64,000 bases of DNA from Ruminococcus sp. (GCA_021770655.1 JAETQO010000006.1:62001-126000), one strand, 5' to 3'. Numbered from the stretch's first letter, positions 54,001 to 62,367 are shown. The notes: generated by a model from the sequence alone, not told the origin. Translations and numbers: made by a program.

Positions 54001-54261
54001 TCAGGCGGCAGAGCCTAAAGAAAGCGCCTTTTTCTTTGCTCTGCGCATACGGCTTTTTCTTTTCTCCGCCGCCGACAATACCGCCGCCGCCCAAGCCGAC
54101 CCTAATATCAGCGCTGTCATGACCGCCGCACCGGTATACTTTTCAGCCAGCGTAAGGCAGACAAAAAACGCCGCCATTCTCAGAACGGTTTTCGATACCC
54201 ATTTCTCTCCGCCTACCGCCGCGCTCACAATAAAAACATTCATCACAATTATCCATATCAT
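54001..54261 (-). CDS. small membrane protein
   Basis: 86 residues: three hydrophobic helices and a basic C-terminal tail (EKRKSRMRRAKKKA). GAGAGTGAG precedes the ATG. No family recognised. It ends about 35 bp upstream of the cysK -35. Confidence 0.55.
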   Translation of the reverse strand: MIWIIVMNVFIVSAAVGGEKWVSKTVLRMAAFFVCLTLAEKYTGAAVMTALILGSAWAAAVLSAAEKRKSRMRRAKKKALSLGSAA

Positions 54262-54449
54262 TTTTTCTCACTCTCCGTATTTCTCGGTCGGCTATTATTT
54301 TATACCGCACCTCTTTATTGTTTGCTATAGCATAATAGCACATTTTAATCATTTTGAGGGGAAATTTTTTGGACAGTTCGATTTTTGACGTATTTTTGTG
54401 AAATACGCACAAATCAGAACGTCTGTTCTTTTAGAAAATGTACAAAAAC
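54262..54449. other. intergenic region, no gene seen
   Basis: AT-rich stretch upstream of the small membrane protein. Several -10-like TATAAA/TATTAT elements occur but no convincing full promoter. Confidence 0.3.
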
Positions 54450-54483
54450 CAAAGACCCTGCGCTGTTACACGCAGGGTCTTTG
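54450..54483. terminator. hairpin with 13-bp stem
   Basis: AAAGACCCTGCG/CGCAGGGTCTTT with T-tail on the minus strand. No gene directly feeds it; it may end read-through past the 54949 gene. Confidence 0.65.
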
Positions 54484-54556
54484 GCGAAGTAAGAAGTATA
54501 ATATGAAGAAAAAATTATGATGGGGAAATCTTAAATAAAGTATATGTAAACTCTTT

Positions 54557-54731
54557 AAGGCACCACCGCACAACTATTGTGTGCGGATAACGCAGAAAAT
54601 TTTTCGTCAAATTGTATAGAAACGACGCAGGAATGCTTGTGTCTTTCAAGGAGCTTCTGTGCAAGATGACGGGAAATTGGCAAGTTAGACGTGCACAAAG
54701 CCGTTAGGCGGTAGTTGTGCGGTGTTGCCTT
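54557..54731 (+). repeat. family-1 MITE-like element, full length (copy G)
   Basis: 175 bp, both terminal repeats, TTAA on each side (CTTTAAGG... and ...CCTTAAAA). Confidence 0.9.
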
Positions 54732-54900
54732 AAAAGAAGATGTATTTTGGCGGAACTTTCAGTCAAAACCTGCGGCGTCTGCCGGAAGCTTTCTCTCGGT
54801 GTTCCTTTGACCTTGGTTATATAATAACCTGCCAATATGATAGATTTATGAAAAGCTACTGAAAACAAGCTGATAACAGGCTGTATTTTTTTCACACAAA

Positions 54901-54936
54901 AGGCTCCCTGCGCAAATCTTCAACGCAGGGAGCAAA
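54901..54936 (-). terminator. terminator of the 54949 gene
   Basis: GCTCCCTGCG/CGCAGGGAGC with TTTT on the minus strand. Confidence 0.8.
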
Positions 54937-54948
54937 ACATCAAACGTA

Positions 54949-55497
54949 TTACTTATGCTTATAAACTATTCTTTCCCTAACGTCGATCTGCTTATAGGTT
55001 ATCTTAAAACCGAGCCACGTTGAGAACGGATAAAGTAAAGGAAATACTGCGGTCATAATGAACACCCACGGCGGCATTGCCGAAACGTTTGCGGAATGTG
55101 CCGCCCAGTCTATAAAAGGATAAAAGCAAGCGTTGAGCAGTTTATATGCAGGCATAAAATTGAATCCTCCGCCGAATTTTGATACCATAAGTATTATCAT
55201 CGTGATATAGCAAGGCAGTGAGGCAGTCAAGCCCAGCACAAAGCCGTAGTTGGGACAATCCTTTTCCCCGTGAAAGGCGACCTTGTTCCGTGCGTCCTCA
55301 CCTTGTTTCATGCCGAAATCCGCCATAAGACAGGCAACCGTAAGAAGTCCCGCAATTCCGAAAAGTATATTTGCAAACGCTCCGAAGGGTTTGGCAACAG
55401 CTACAAAAAACAGGAATATAAATATCCCGAAAAACTCGGTTTCAAGCCATTTTGCCAAAGATATAAGCATTGCTCTGTTTCTGTTGTATTTTTCCAT
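54949..55497 (-). CDS. multi-pass membrane protein
   Basis: 182 residues from ATG 55497 (GGAG 9 bp upstream; the frame's earlier TTG overlaps that site). Four to five hydrophobic helices; FLFFVAVAKPFGAF and LLYPFSTWLGF stand out. No family recognised. Confidence 0.65.
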   Translation of the reverse strand: MEKYNRNRAMLISLAKWLETEFFGIFIFLFFVAVAKPFGAFANILFGIAGLLTVACLMADFGMKQGEDARNKVAFHGEKDCPNYGFVLGLTASLPCYITMIILMVSKFGGGFNFMPAYKLLNACFYPFIDWAAHSANVSAMPPWVFIMTAVFPLLYPFSTWLGFKITYKQIDVRERIVYKHK

Positions 55498-55557
55498 AAA
55501 CGTTTTCTCCAATTATATTATAATATATCCGAAAGGCGCAGAATTACTCATTGCCTT

Positions 55558-55712
55558 AAGGCAGCACCGCACAACTACCGCCTAACGGCTTTGTGTACGT
55601 CTAACCTGCCAATTTTCCGTTATCTTGCACAGAAACTCCTTGAAAGACGCAAGTATTCCTGCGTCGAAATTTTCTGCGTTATCCGCACACAATAGTTGTA
55701 CGGTGTTACCTT
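55558..55712 (-). repeat. family-1 MITE-like element, inverted and partly deleted (copy H)
   Basis: 155 bp in the opposite orientation to the other copies. About 20 bp of the interior are missing. TTAA flanks both sides. Confidence 0.88.
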
Positions 55713-55816
55713 AAATTATTATAGCACATGCCGATCGTCATTTCAACAAAATTGCAGATTTTTCATCTTATAATCACAAAAAAACGAAATATAATAATAG
55801 TACAATGATACAAAAC

Positions 55817-55833
55817 AAAGGCAACACCGCCCA
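55817..55833 (+). repeat. solitary family-1 end
   Basis: AAGGCAACACCGC without a partner, 27 bp upstream of the next small gene. Confidence 0.45.
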
Positions 55834-55859
55834 AAGTATCATCGAAAGGAGCTGTAAAT

Positions 55860-56048
55860 ATGAAAGATAAAAAGCGCTATCCGCAGCCGACCGACGGAAC
55901 TAAGGTATACAAGCCCCACGACGTTATTTCTATGGGACAGACTTATATTATCACAGATAATTACACTGCCGAAAACGGAAGAGTGTATAACCGTTCGGAC
56001 GAAAACGCCGTAATGGCAAGAAAATGGGTGGACGCCAATAAAAAGTAA
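55860..56048 (+). CDS. small hypothetical protein
   Basis: 62 residues, charged, with no membrane segment (YPQPTDGTKVYKPHDVISMGQTYIITDNYTAENGRVYNRSDENA). GAAAGGAG lies 8 bp upstream of the ATG. Not recognised. A spore- or stress-associated role is possible but unsupported. Confidence 0.65.
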   Translation: MKDKKRYPQPTDGTKVYKPHDVISMGQTYIITDNYTAENGRVYNRSDENAVMARKWVDANKK

Positions 56049-56058
56049 GCCGCCGCAG

Positions 56059-56087
56059 TTGAAAAGTCTCCGCCGTTATGATATAAT
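56059..56087 (+). promoter_or_regulatory. sigma-A promoter of the FabG-like gene
   Basis: TTGAAA, 17-bp spacer, TATAAT. The promoter lies within the loop of a larger stem formed by 56068-56076 and 56145-56153. Confidence 0.8.
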
Positions 56088-56101
56088 TGATTCTGATAAA
56101 T

Positions 56102-56141
56102 AAGGGCAATAGCGTTAACCGATGGTTGTTCGGTATTGCCT
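56102..56141. repeat. short family-1 derivative in the FabG-like leader
   Basis: AAGGGCAATAGCGTTAACCGATGGTTGTTCGGTATTGCC keeps both outer ends with the interior gone. Confidence 0.6.
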
Positions 56142-56161
56142 AAGACGGCGGAGGTCTTTTT

Positions 56162-56893
56162 ATGAATAAAACTGCGTTCGTATCCGGCGGTTCGGGCGGC
56201 ATCGGCAGCGAGATCTGCCGTGCGCTTGCAAAGAACGGCTGGCTTACGGCTATAGGCTACAAAAACGGCGGCGAAAGAGCCAAGGCTCTCGCGGCGGAGC
56301 TTTGCTCGGAGGGCTTGACCGCAAAAGCATTTTACTGCGACATCTCGGAACTGAAAAGTATAGAGAAGTGCCTGTCGGAGCTGGAAAACTCTTTCGGCTC
56401 TGCGGGACTTCTTGTCAACAATGCCGGTACGGCGGATATAAATCTTTTTACGGATCTGTCCGATGAAAGGCTTTGCGAAATACTTAACATAAATCTGCTC
56501 GGCGCTATGCGGCTTTCAAAGGCCGTTCTTCCGGATATGATAAGAAACCACAAGGGAAACATCATAAATATTTCCTCGGTGTGGGGCGAAAAGGGCGCCT
56601 CCTGCGAGGCGGCTTATTCTGCGGCAAAAGCGGGTCTTATCGGATTTACCAAAGCGCTTTCAAGAGAAGTTGCGCCCAGCGGTATCAGAGTAAACTGCGT
56701 TTCATGCGGAATAATCGACACAAGAATGAATTGTGAGCTTTCCGAGGACGATCTTAAAGCGGTTATTGACGAAGTTCCGGCAGGAAGGATAGGTACTCCC
56801 GCCGATGTGGCAAACGCCGTTACGTTTCTTGCGGACGGCCGTTCCGACTACATTCACGGTCAAGTGATCAGGGTAGACGGCTGTTGGATATGA
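56162..56893 (+). CDS. FabG-like short-chain dehydrogenase/reductase
   Basis: 243 residues, classical SDR. SGGSGGIGSEI (residues 8-18), NNAG near 84, catalytic Ser in NISSVWGEKGA, YSAAKAG near 153. The ending ADGRSDYIHGQVIRVDGCW is typical of 3-oxoacyl-ACP reductase-type SDRs. Could reduce a 3-oxoacyl or related substrate; it is not in a fab operon. GGCGGAGG 8 bp before the ATG. Confidence 0.88.
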   Translation: MNKTAFVSGGSGGIGSEICRALAKNGWLTAIGYKNGGERAKALAAELCSEGLTAKAFYCDISELKSIEKCLSELENSFGSAGLLVNNAGTADINLFTDLSDERLCEILNINLLGAMRLSKAVLPDMIRNHKGNIINISSVWGEKGASCEAAYSAAKAGLIGFTKALSREVAPSGIRVNCVSCGIIDTRMNCELSEDDLKAVIDEVPAGRIGTPADVANAVTFLADGRSDYIHGQVIRVDGCWI

Positions 56894-56967
56894 GATACTG
56901 CTGAAACTTCCAGCTCCCGGGCGTATACAAATTCCCGCTTTCTGCATATAATATAGGTAACAGTATT

Positions 56968-57142
56968 AAGGCAACACCGCACAACTATTGTGTGCGGATA
57001 ACGCAGAAAATTTTTCGACAGATTGTATAGAAACGACTCAGGAATACTTGCGTCTTTCAAGGAGTTTCTGTGCAAGATGACGGAAAATTGGCAGGTTAGA
57101 CGTACACAAAGCCGTTAGGCGGTAGTTGTGCGGTGTTGCCTT
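56968..57142 (+). repeat. family-1 MITE-like element, full length (copy K)
   Basis: 175 bp, both ends intact, TTAA flanks. Ends 50 bp upstream of the VanY-like gene. Confidence 0.92.
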
Positions 57143-57192
57143 AACCTAAAGCGAAACAATAACATTGAAACAAACGGCGGGAGGTCGGAAAA

Positions 57193-57768
57193 ATGGATTA
57201 TCTGGTGCTTGTTGATAAATTTAATCCTGTAGATATCAAGCTTTACAACTCTCTGGAGCTTACAGAGGTACAGGGCAAGCTGGTCGAAGTTCAGGCAGGC
57301 AGACAGCTTCGTATGCTTCTCAGCCGTGCGCAGGAAGAGGGGATAAGGCTGAAAATAATTTCCGCTTACCGCTCTTTCGACTACCAGCAGATGCTGTGGG
57401 AGAGAGAAGTTTCCAGAGAAATGTGGAGCGGTCTTGACTATGACAGCGCTATCGCCAAGGTGGCAAGGACCCTTGCTCTCCCCGGTTCCAGCGAGCATAA
57501 CACAGGTCTTGCGGTAGACATAGGCTGTGAAGGGGACAATGATGTAAGCGATGATTTTTACCGCACAAAGGAATCAAGGTGGCTGTGCGCTCACGCCGCA
57601 CAGTACGGCTTTATCCTGCGCTATCCCAGATTGAAGGAACAGATAACGGGAATAGATTTCGAGCCGTGGCATTACCGTTATGTAGGCTCGGAAGCCGCAA
57701 AGCTTATTTCCGACGGCGGGCTTTGCCTTGAGGAATTTCTGCATTTCTACTCTGAAAAATATATCTGA
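57193..57768 (+). CDS. M15-family D-alanyl-D-alanine carboxypeptidase (VanY-like)
   Basis: 191 residues. Zinc ligands and catalytic residues of M15: SEHNTGLAVDIGC (His, Asp) near 100 and EPWHYRYVG (Glu, His) near 160; also ISAYRSFDYQ. Trims the D-Ala end of peptidoglycan stems or degrades D-Ala peptides. No signal peptide is evident, so export would need another route or it acts inside. GGGAGG before the ATG. Confidence 0.92.
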   Translation: MDYLVLVDKFNPVDIKLYNSLELTEVQGKLVEVQAGRQLRMLLSRAQEEGIRLKIISAYRSFDYQQMLWEREVSREMWSGLDYDSAIAKVARTLALPGSSEHNTGLAVDIGCEGDNDVSDDFYRTKESRWLCAHAAQYGFILRYPRLKEQITGIDFEPWHYRYVGSEAAKLISDGGLCLEEFLHFYSEKYI

Positions 57769-57916
57769 AATCCTGCACCGAAATCAGTTTTACAACATTT
57801 TAAGGCAAACACATTATCCAACACTCGGAAAAACACACGAAAATCACCTTATTTGTTATACATTATGCCCATTTACGGCACAAAAACCGATTTGCGTGAA
57901 AATACTGTGAAAATAA

Positions 57917-57945
57917 TTGACATAAGACAGTTTGTGTAGTATAAT
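57917..57945 (+). promoter_or_regulatory. consensus sigma-A promoter of the 50-residue membrane protein
   Basis: TTGACA, 17-bp spacer, TATAAT. The leader is about 90 nt long and G-rich near its end; I found no match to a riboswitch I know. Confidence 0.88.
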
Positions 57946-58044
57946 TATAGCAATAAAAACTAAGTGCTCTGTATCTGCAAAGTCATCTTTCTCAAAGGCG
58001 GCGGGTAATGCTTATCAGACGCTTGGGGGAAAGGAAGTCTCGCT

Positions 58045-58197
58045 ATGTCAAATTATTCACGCAAAAAATCATTCTGGGCGCTTATGGGCACTCTTATTCT
58101 TGTTATCGCTTCGACCGCTCTTTTCGTATACAAATATCTTGAAGACAAAGAACACACCGAAAAATGGAAAGACTACGACGAATGCGGTCTCCAATAA
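58045..58197 (+). CDS. 50-residue single-span membrane protein
   Basis: Short gene with AAGGAAGT 6 bp before ATG and a consensus promoter. The protein is basic at the N-terminus (SNYSRKKSF), has one hydrophobic helix (about 11-29) and a charged tail (EDKEHTEKWKDYDECG). Function unknown. Its TAA is followed at once by a family-2 repeat. Confidence 0.75.
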   Translation: MSNYSRKKSFWALMGTLILVIASTALFVYKYLEDKEHTEKWKDYDECGLQ

Positions 58198-58478
58198 TTT
58201 TTAATTCGGGGTGCTCTTTTTAATTCGGGGTGCAAGGTACTTCATGGAGTAACGACTCAGCCCGAAGACCTCGCTTGCTGGGGCTTTTCCATAGCATTAA
58301 ACCACACATGGTGCGTTTGGTGGTTTTCGGCGACGTTGTTGCAACCGCCTTTTTAATTCGGGTCGCTTTTTTTAATTCGGGGTGCAAGGTACTTCAAGGA
58401 ACAACTATCCCGCCCGAAGACCTCGCTTGCTGGGGCTTTTCCATAGCATTAAACCGCACATGGTGCGGTTGGTGTTCT
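58198..58478 (-). repeat. family-2 repeat: two units, inverted orientation
   Basis: Begins at the base after the TAA of the 50-residue gene with TTTTTAATTCGGGG. Two units of about 135 bp read in reverse, each with CCCGAAGACCTCGCTTGC and AAACCACAC..GTGTGG-like hairpins. Confidence 0.88.
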
Positions 58479-58505
58479 AAAAAGGTTTGATGAATGTCAA
58501 AAATT

Positions 58506-58538
58506 AAGGAGTTGTTGCATGGTGCAACAGCTCCTTTA
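58506..58538. terminator. hairpin between inverted repeat blocks
   Basis: AAGGAGTTGTTGCA/TGCAACAGCTCCTT stem with T-run, between the inverted and direct family-2 blocks. Confidence 0.65.
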
Positions 58539-58615
58539 AAATATTCAACAGATTTGTAAGAGAATATGCAAACGGATTTGGGTGCTTGACGTCCCCTATA
58601 CTTATAATTCCGATA

Positions 58616-58762
58616 CACAACAACGTCGCCGAAAACCATCAAACACACTTTGTGAGGTTTAATGCTATGGAAAAGCCCATGCAAGCGAGGTCTTCGGGCT
58701 GAGTCGTTACTCCTTGAAGTACCTTGCACCCCGAATTAAAAAGAGCGACCCGAATTAAAAAA
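58616..58762 (+). repeat. family-2 repeat, one unit plus a stub
   Basis: Forward unit ending in two successive (C)CCCGAATTAAAAA ends. The spoIIP stop codon (58755-58757) lies inside the last one. Confidence 0.85.
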
Positions 58763-59903
58763 GAGAAGCAAGGGTCTTGCCTATAAGCTCGCCGGTATAT
58801 TGAACCTGATCGATGGAGTTTCCGTGACTGCCTACTTCAATAAGCAGCGAGCCCGTGGTAAGGTCCTGATTGTAAAAGCGGTAGTCAAACAAGACAGGTC
58901 TTGTGATACCCTGCCAGTTGCCTTCCAGTGCGGATTGAAGCTTGCAGGCAAAATGAAAATTCTTTATGTAATTTGGCATTCCCATAGTGCCGTCGTCGCA
59001 GCCTGAGATTATCATAAGCTGAGCCGCCTGCCTGCCGCCTATCTCTGTGACAGGCGCAAGTCTTGTGCCGTCCTCTCGTTCGATACCGTCGCGGTGAATG
59101 TCAAGACATATCTTTATGGACGGATATTTTTCAAGTATCTCACTTACCGCCGCCCTGCTTGAATCATAAGAACCGTTGTAGCTTGGATAATCGTGAACAA
59201 GCGTATCATGAACATATGGGATACCCGCCTTGTCAAGCTGTTCGCATATCTTGTCGCCCACAGAAATTATATTTTTACTGCGGTCGGTGGTCTTGCAGGA
59301 AAACGAACTGTCGTAATAATCGCGGGCGTAAGGCTCAAAGCTTTCCGTGGCGTGAGTGTGATAAATCAGGATCTGCGGCTCGTCGGAGTTGACTTCAAGC
59401 TCAAAGTCACAGGGCTTTCCGCTCTCGGCGTAAAGCTCCTCATTGGAAAGCTCGGTGCAGTTTCTCACCTGCCCGCCGCCGTCAAGGTCGAAATACTGCT
59501 CGCCGTCATATTCACCGTAGGTGTAATTTTCAATAACTCCGTCACGGCTCTCCATGCTTGCCGGATATGGTATCTTGTCGGAAACGTCCTCGGCAGGCAA
59601 AGGACTGGGTACCTCACTGCTCTCGGACGGTATCTCCAGCTCCTGAGGCGCCATGTCCATATCCCATACCCCCCGCTTTGCCACTACCGCGCTTTCCAGC
59701 TCTTTTGATACATATATACTCTTTTTCTTTTCCGCACCCTTGACCTCTCCCCTGTCGTATTCTCCCATAGCAAGACCCGCCGCAGCTGCGGCAAGAGTAT
59801 TAAGCTTAGAGGCCGCCTTTGCGTAAAACCATATCCCCACAGGCACTACAAACACCGCCGTTATAACGGCAAGGGCTTTCAGACAGGCTCGTTTTATATC
59901 CAT
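58755..59903 (-). CDS. spoIIP: stage II sporulation protein P
   Basis: 382 residues. N-terminal transmembrane segment (about 11-30), an Ala-rich/acidic linker, and the amidase/endopeptidase domain from about residue 175: LIYHTHATESF, KICLDIHRDGI, IEVGSHGNS. SpoIIP cuts septal peptidoglycan during forespore engulfment with SpoIID and SpoIIM. This shows that the organism is, or descends from, a spore former. The stop codon is in a family-2 repeat. Confidence 0.95.
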   Translation of the reverse strand: MDIKRACLKALAVITAVFVVPVGIWFYAKAASKLNTLAAAAAGLAMGEYDRGEVKGAEKKKSIYVSKELESAVVAKRGVWDMDMAPQELEIPSESSEVPSPLPAEDVSDKIPYPASMESRDGVIENYTYGEYDGEQYFDLDGGGQVRNCTELSNEELYAESGKPCDFELEVNSDEPQILIYHTHATESFEPYARDYYDSSFSCKTTDRSKNIISVGDKICEQLDKAGIPYVHDTLVHDYPSYNGSYDSSRAAVSEILEKYPSIKICLDIHRDGIEREDGTRLAPVTEIGGRQAAQLMIISGCDDGTMGMPNYIKNFHFACKLQSALEGNWQGITRPVLFDYRFYNQDLTTGSLLIEVGSHGNSIDQVQYTGELIGKTLASLF

Positions 59904-60180
59904 TTTCCGTCACTCCCGATATAAATTATACTATATAATATATATGCAGGACAGGCAGTGTTATTCATGAAAATTCACTGTTTAATCGCACAACCACTAC
60001 CATGCAATCAATTTATCGAAAAAGTCTTTTGTAACTGCCAAAGAGATAAAAAGAGCGGGAAAATTCTTGTTCGACGTAGCTTACAAGAATTGAGCGAGAG
60101 CGAAAATTATCACTCTACTTGTTCGCAATAATTCGGGGCTTCCCCTTATTTCTCATCAAACCTAGGTTTATCAACAAAAA
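59904..60180. other. intergenic region with inverted repeat, no gene seen
   Basis: Contains TTCTTGT/ACAAGAA (60064-60089) followed by a GCGAGAGCG stretch and CTTGTTCGCAATAATTCGGGG. It looks like a third, single-copy structured element. No reading frame of note. Minus-strand TATAAT-like sequence precedes spoIIP, but its promoter class (sigma-E?) is unclear. Confidence 0.35.
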
Positions 60181-60220
60181 TAGGCAGCACCGCACAACTA
60201 CTGTCGTGCGGTGCTGCATT
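60181..60220. repeat. short family-1 hairpin abutting a stop codon
   Basis: TAGGCAGCACCGCAC and GTGCGGTGCTGC form a tight hairpin; the convergent stop codon starts at 60219-60221 inside the flanking TTAA. Confidence 0.65.
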
Positions 60221-60713
60221 AATATATCCAATAAGAGGGCATAAGAAACAGTATCGGCGTTGTGAATACCGCAAAAATAAGAGCAATCTTTCTTTTAACG
60301 CTGTCGTCAAGCGCAGTTTTACGCAGTGCGAATTTCTTATCCAGCTTATAGATCACAAATGATGCTATGAACATACACATTACCGTGTACAGAAAAGCAA
60401 TAATATTCCCCCATGGATTATAGGTTATGCTCATACTTACGCCGTGCATACCTATGTTATCGAATATAAAAGTCTCCCCGACCATAAGCAATCCGCCTGC
60501 AATATCACCCAGAATACCGAACAGAAATATCCTGATTATGGACTTTTTCCATATCTCCTTTTTTCCGTCTATATTCTTTATTTTAAGATATATCAGTAAA
60601 ACGGCGGAATCTATCAGAAAATTTGATATTATCACCGGTATCCATGCGACAGGAAACACAACAAGCAACCATACGGGAAACATCATATTGTAAAGTCTTA
60701 TTTCTTTTTTCAT
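60219..60713 (-). CDS. multi-pass membrane protein, coupled to an XRE regulator
   Basis: 164 residues with about five hydrophobic helices (12-45, 57-80, 95-118, 142-160). No family recognised. Its ATG overlaps the stop of the upstream XRE gene by 4 bp, implying translational coupling. Confidence 0.7.
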   Translation of the reverse strand: MKKEIRLYNMMFPVWLLVVFPVAWIPVIISNFLIDSAVLLIYLKIKNIDGKKEIWKKSIIRIFLFGILGDIAGGLLMVGETFIFDNIGMHGVSMSITYNPWGNIIAFLYTVMCMFIASFVIYKLDKKFALRKTALDDSVKRKIALIFAVFTTPILFLMPSYWIY

Positions 60714-61171
60714 TTTTCATCCCTCTTCTCAATCAGTTCTGCCGTTTCCTTTACGTCTTCAAGCTTAAAGGAGGAGCAGACCCGACAGTCGTCTGCGGTA
60801 AGAAGACGGTAATGTCCCGAAACGTAATTCTGCTGTATCTTCCAGCTTTCCGTCTGCTCCACGACCCTCCACCAGACCTTTCCGCCCATAGTTTTGGGAT
60901 AGCTCACCTCCACGCTTTCAAAGGCGAGCGCTTTTACCATATCCGACATTTCTCCGCCGAAACGGTTCTGCAAAACCGAGCTTTCCGAAAAAACCGCCGA
61001 AAGCGTTACCGCTCCCGACCAACCCAGAGAAGAACGCCCCTTTTCTATCTCCACCAGCGTTTTTTTGGACAAACCTATGCAACCCGCCATTTTATCCTGT
61101 GTAAGACCGTATTCCGTCCTCACAAGCTTCAGACTTTCGTCCATTTCTTTTATGAATTCCGCCCTGTTCAT
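60710..61171 (-). CDS. XRE-family regulator
   Basis: 153 residues. HTH at 10-60 (LVRTEYGLTQDKMAGCIGLSKKTLVEIEKGRSSLGW). A C-terminal ~80-residue domain (VSYPKTMGGKVWWRVVEQTESWKIQQN..., CRVCSSF) is of unknown type. With the downstream membrane protein it forms a two-gene regulator-plus-membrane unit. It likely binds the dyad at 61239-61261. Confidence 0.85.
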   Translation of the reverse strand: MNRAEFIKEMDESLKLVRTEYGLTQDKMAGCIGLSKKTLVEIEKGRSSLGWSGAVTLSAVFSESSVLQNRFGGEMSDMVKALAFESVEVSYPKTMGGKVWWRVVEQTESWKIQQNYVSGHYRLLTADDCRVCSSFKLEDVKETAELIEKRDEK

Positions 61172-61237
61172 CTTCTAAGCGCTCCTTTTGTTGTTGATTT
61201 TCTATCCGTTTTGTTGCCAATATTCTCTTTTAGTGTA

Positions 61238-61266
61238 ATTTTACATCGTCAATATGTAAAAGTCAA
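61238..61266 (-). promoter_or_regulatory. promoter and operator of the XRE-membrane pair
   Basis: Minus-strand TTGACT, 17-bp spacer, TAAAAT. An 8-bp inverted repeat TTTTACAT-N7-ATGTAAAA (61239-61261) fills the spacer: classic autorepressor placement. Confidence 0.7.
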
Positions 61267-61315
61267 TAGCGCCGATATAAAATCAGCGCTATGCACAAAT
61301 TATGAACGAAAAATT

Positions 61316-62002
61316 CTACAGCTTTATATCTACCGGTTTATCAAGCGTCATTGAATCGGGAGTTACAATGCAGTCATAACAAAGTATCTTCACGCCCCTT
61401 TTCTCCGCCGCTTTCAGAGCCTCGCCGAACTCCGGGTGAGTTTCATAATTGGGCGTAAAATATTTTATGTCTTTCATCTGAATAAGCAAAAGCACATAAG
61501 CCTCAAAGCCCTCGTCTATGCAGTCCGCAAGCCCGATGATATGCTTTACTCCCCTCTCGGTGGGGGCGTCGGGAAACATTGCGACGCCGTTTCTTTCAAG
61601 TGTACAGCCCTTGACCTCCATAAATATTTTTCTGTCCGTTTTATCGGACTGCAAATAGAAGTCAAAGCGTGAATTTCCGTGAGTTTTTTCGGAAAAGACC
61701 TCCATATCCCCGCCGAAAGGCTTTTTCTCTCTGAGCCACTCCCCTACCGCCTTGTTGGGAGCCTGGCTGTCCATATTGATAAGCCTTTCCCCCTTTTGCA
61801 CCGCCACAAGATCAAACGCCGTCCTGCGGTCGGGATTAGAAACCTTTTCAAGCCGGACCTCCGCGCCGGGAATAAGCAGTTCCTTACAGCGTCCCGTGTT
61901 CTTGACGTGACAAACCTCGACCCTGCCGTCTATCTCAACGTTGGCAATAAATCTGTTTGGTCTGGAAAGAAATATGCCTTTATGTATATTATTGTATCTC
62001 AT
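61316..62002 (-). CDS. sfsA: SfsA family protein
   Basis: 228 residues from ATG 62002 (AAGGAGG 6 bp before). FLSRPNRFIANVEIDG start, VKNTGRCKELLIPGAEV, and the nuclease-like FMEVKGCTLER core. SfsA is a nuclease-fold protein first linked to sugar fermentation; the true substrate is unknown. Its probable -35 box lies in the adjacent MITE-like element. Confidence 0.93.
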   Translation of the reverse strand: MRYNNIHKGIFLSRPNRFIANVEIDGRVEVCHVKNTGRCKELLIPGAEVRLEKVSNPDRRTAFDLVAVQKGERLINMDSQAPNKAVGEWLREKKPFGGDMEVFSEKTHGNSRFDFYLQSDKTDRKIFMEVKGCTLERNGVAMFPDAPTERGVKHIIGLADCIDEGFEAYVLLLIQMKDIKYFTPNYETHPEFGEALKAAEKRGVKILCYDCIVTPDSMTLDKPVDIKL

Positions 62003-62029
62003 AGCTATCCTCCTTGTATTCACGGTTAT

Positions 62030-62059
62030 ATTATAACATATTACTGTCCTTTAAGGCAA
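62030..62059 (-). promoter_or_regulatory. possible sfsA promoter with -35 in a MITE end
   Basis: Minus-strand TTGCCT (62054-62059), 18-bp spacer, TATAAT (62030-62035). The TTGCCT is the terminal repeat of copy M. Confidence 0.5.
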
Positions 62060-62227
62060 CACCGCAAAACTATTGTGTGCGGATAACGCAGAAAATTTTT
62101 AGTTAGATTGTATAGAAACGACGCAGGAATACCTGTGTCTTTCAAGGAGTTTCTGTGCAAGATAACGGAAAATTGGCAAGTTAGACGTGCACAAAGCCGT
62201 TAGGCGGTAGTTGTTCGGTGTTGCCTT
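62053..62227 (+). repeat. family-1 MITE-like element, full length (copy M)
   Basis: 175 bp, both ends recognisable, TTAA on both flanks. No other gene in 62228-62367. Confidence 0.9.
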
Positions 62228-62367
62228 AAAGCAATACCACAGCCCCGAAGAACTGCATTTTAGCATTATATGAACGTAATTTAGTGTAAAAGCATATAAA
62301 TTCACCGCTCTTACCGCCCTCAGATTTGTATGGAAATATAAAATCGAAAAAAACGACGTAAATTTTA

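Noticed and set aside
57950..58044. Riboswitch in the 50-residue gene leader
   Set aside because: Compared by eye with c-di-GMP, preQ1 and ZTP consensus features; the key motifs are absent.
58230..58729. Frames beginning MQGTSxSND in the family-2 repeats
   Set aside because: They follow the repeat sequence in and out of frame and differ between units, so they are by-products of the repeat.
62099..62305. Frames across family-1 elements
   Set aside because: They arise from the repeat sequence itself and recur with every copy without a ribosome-binding site.
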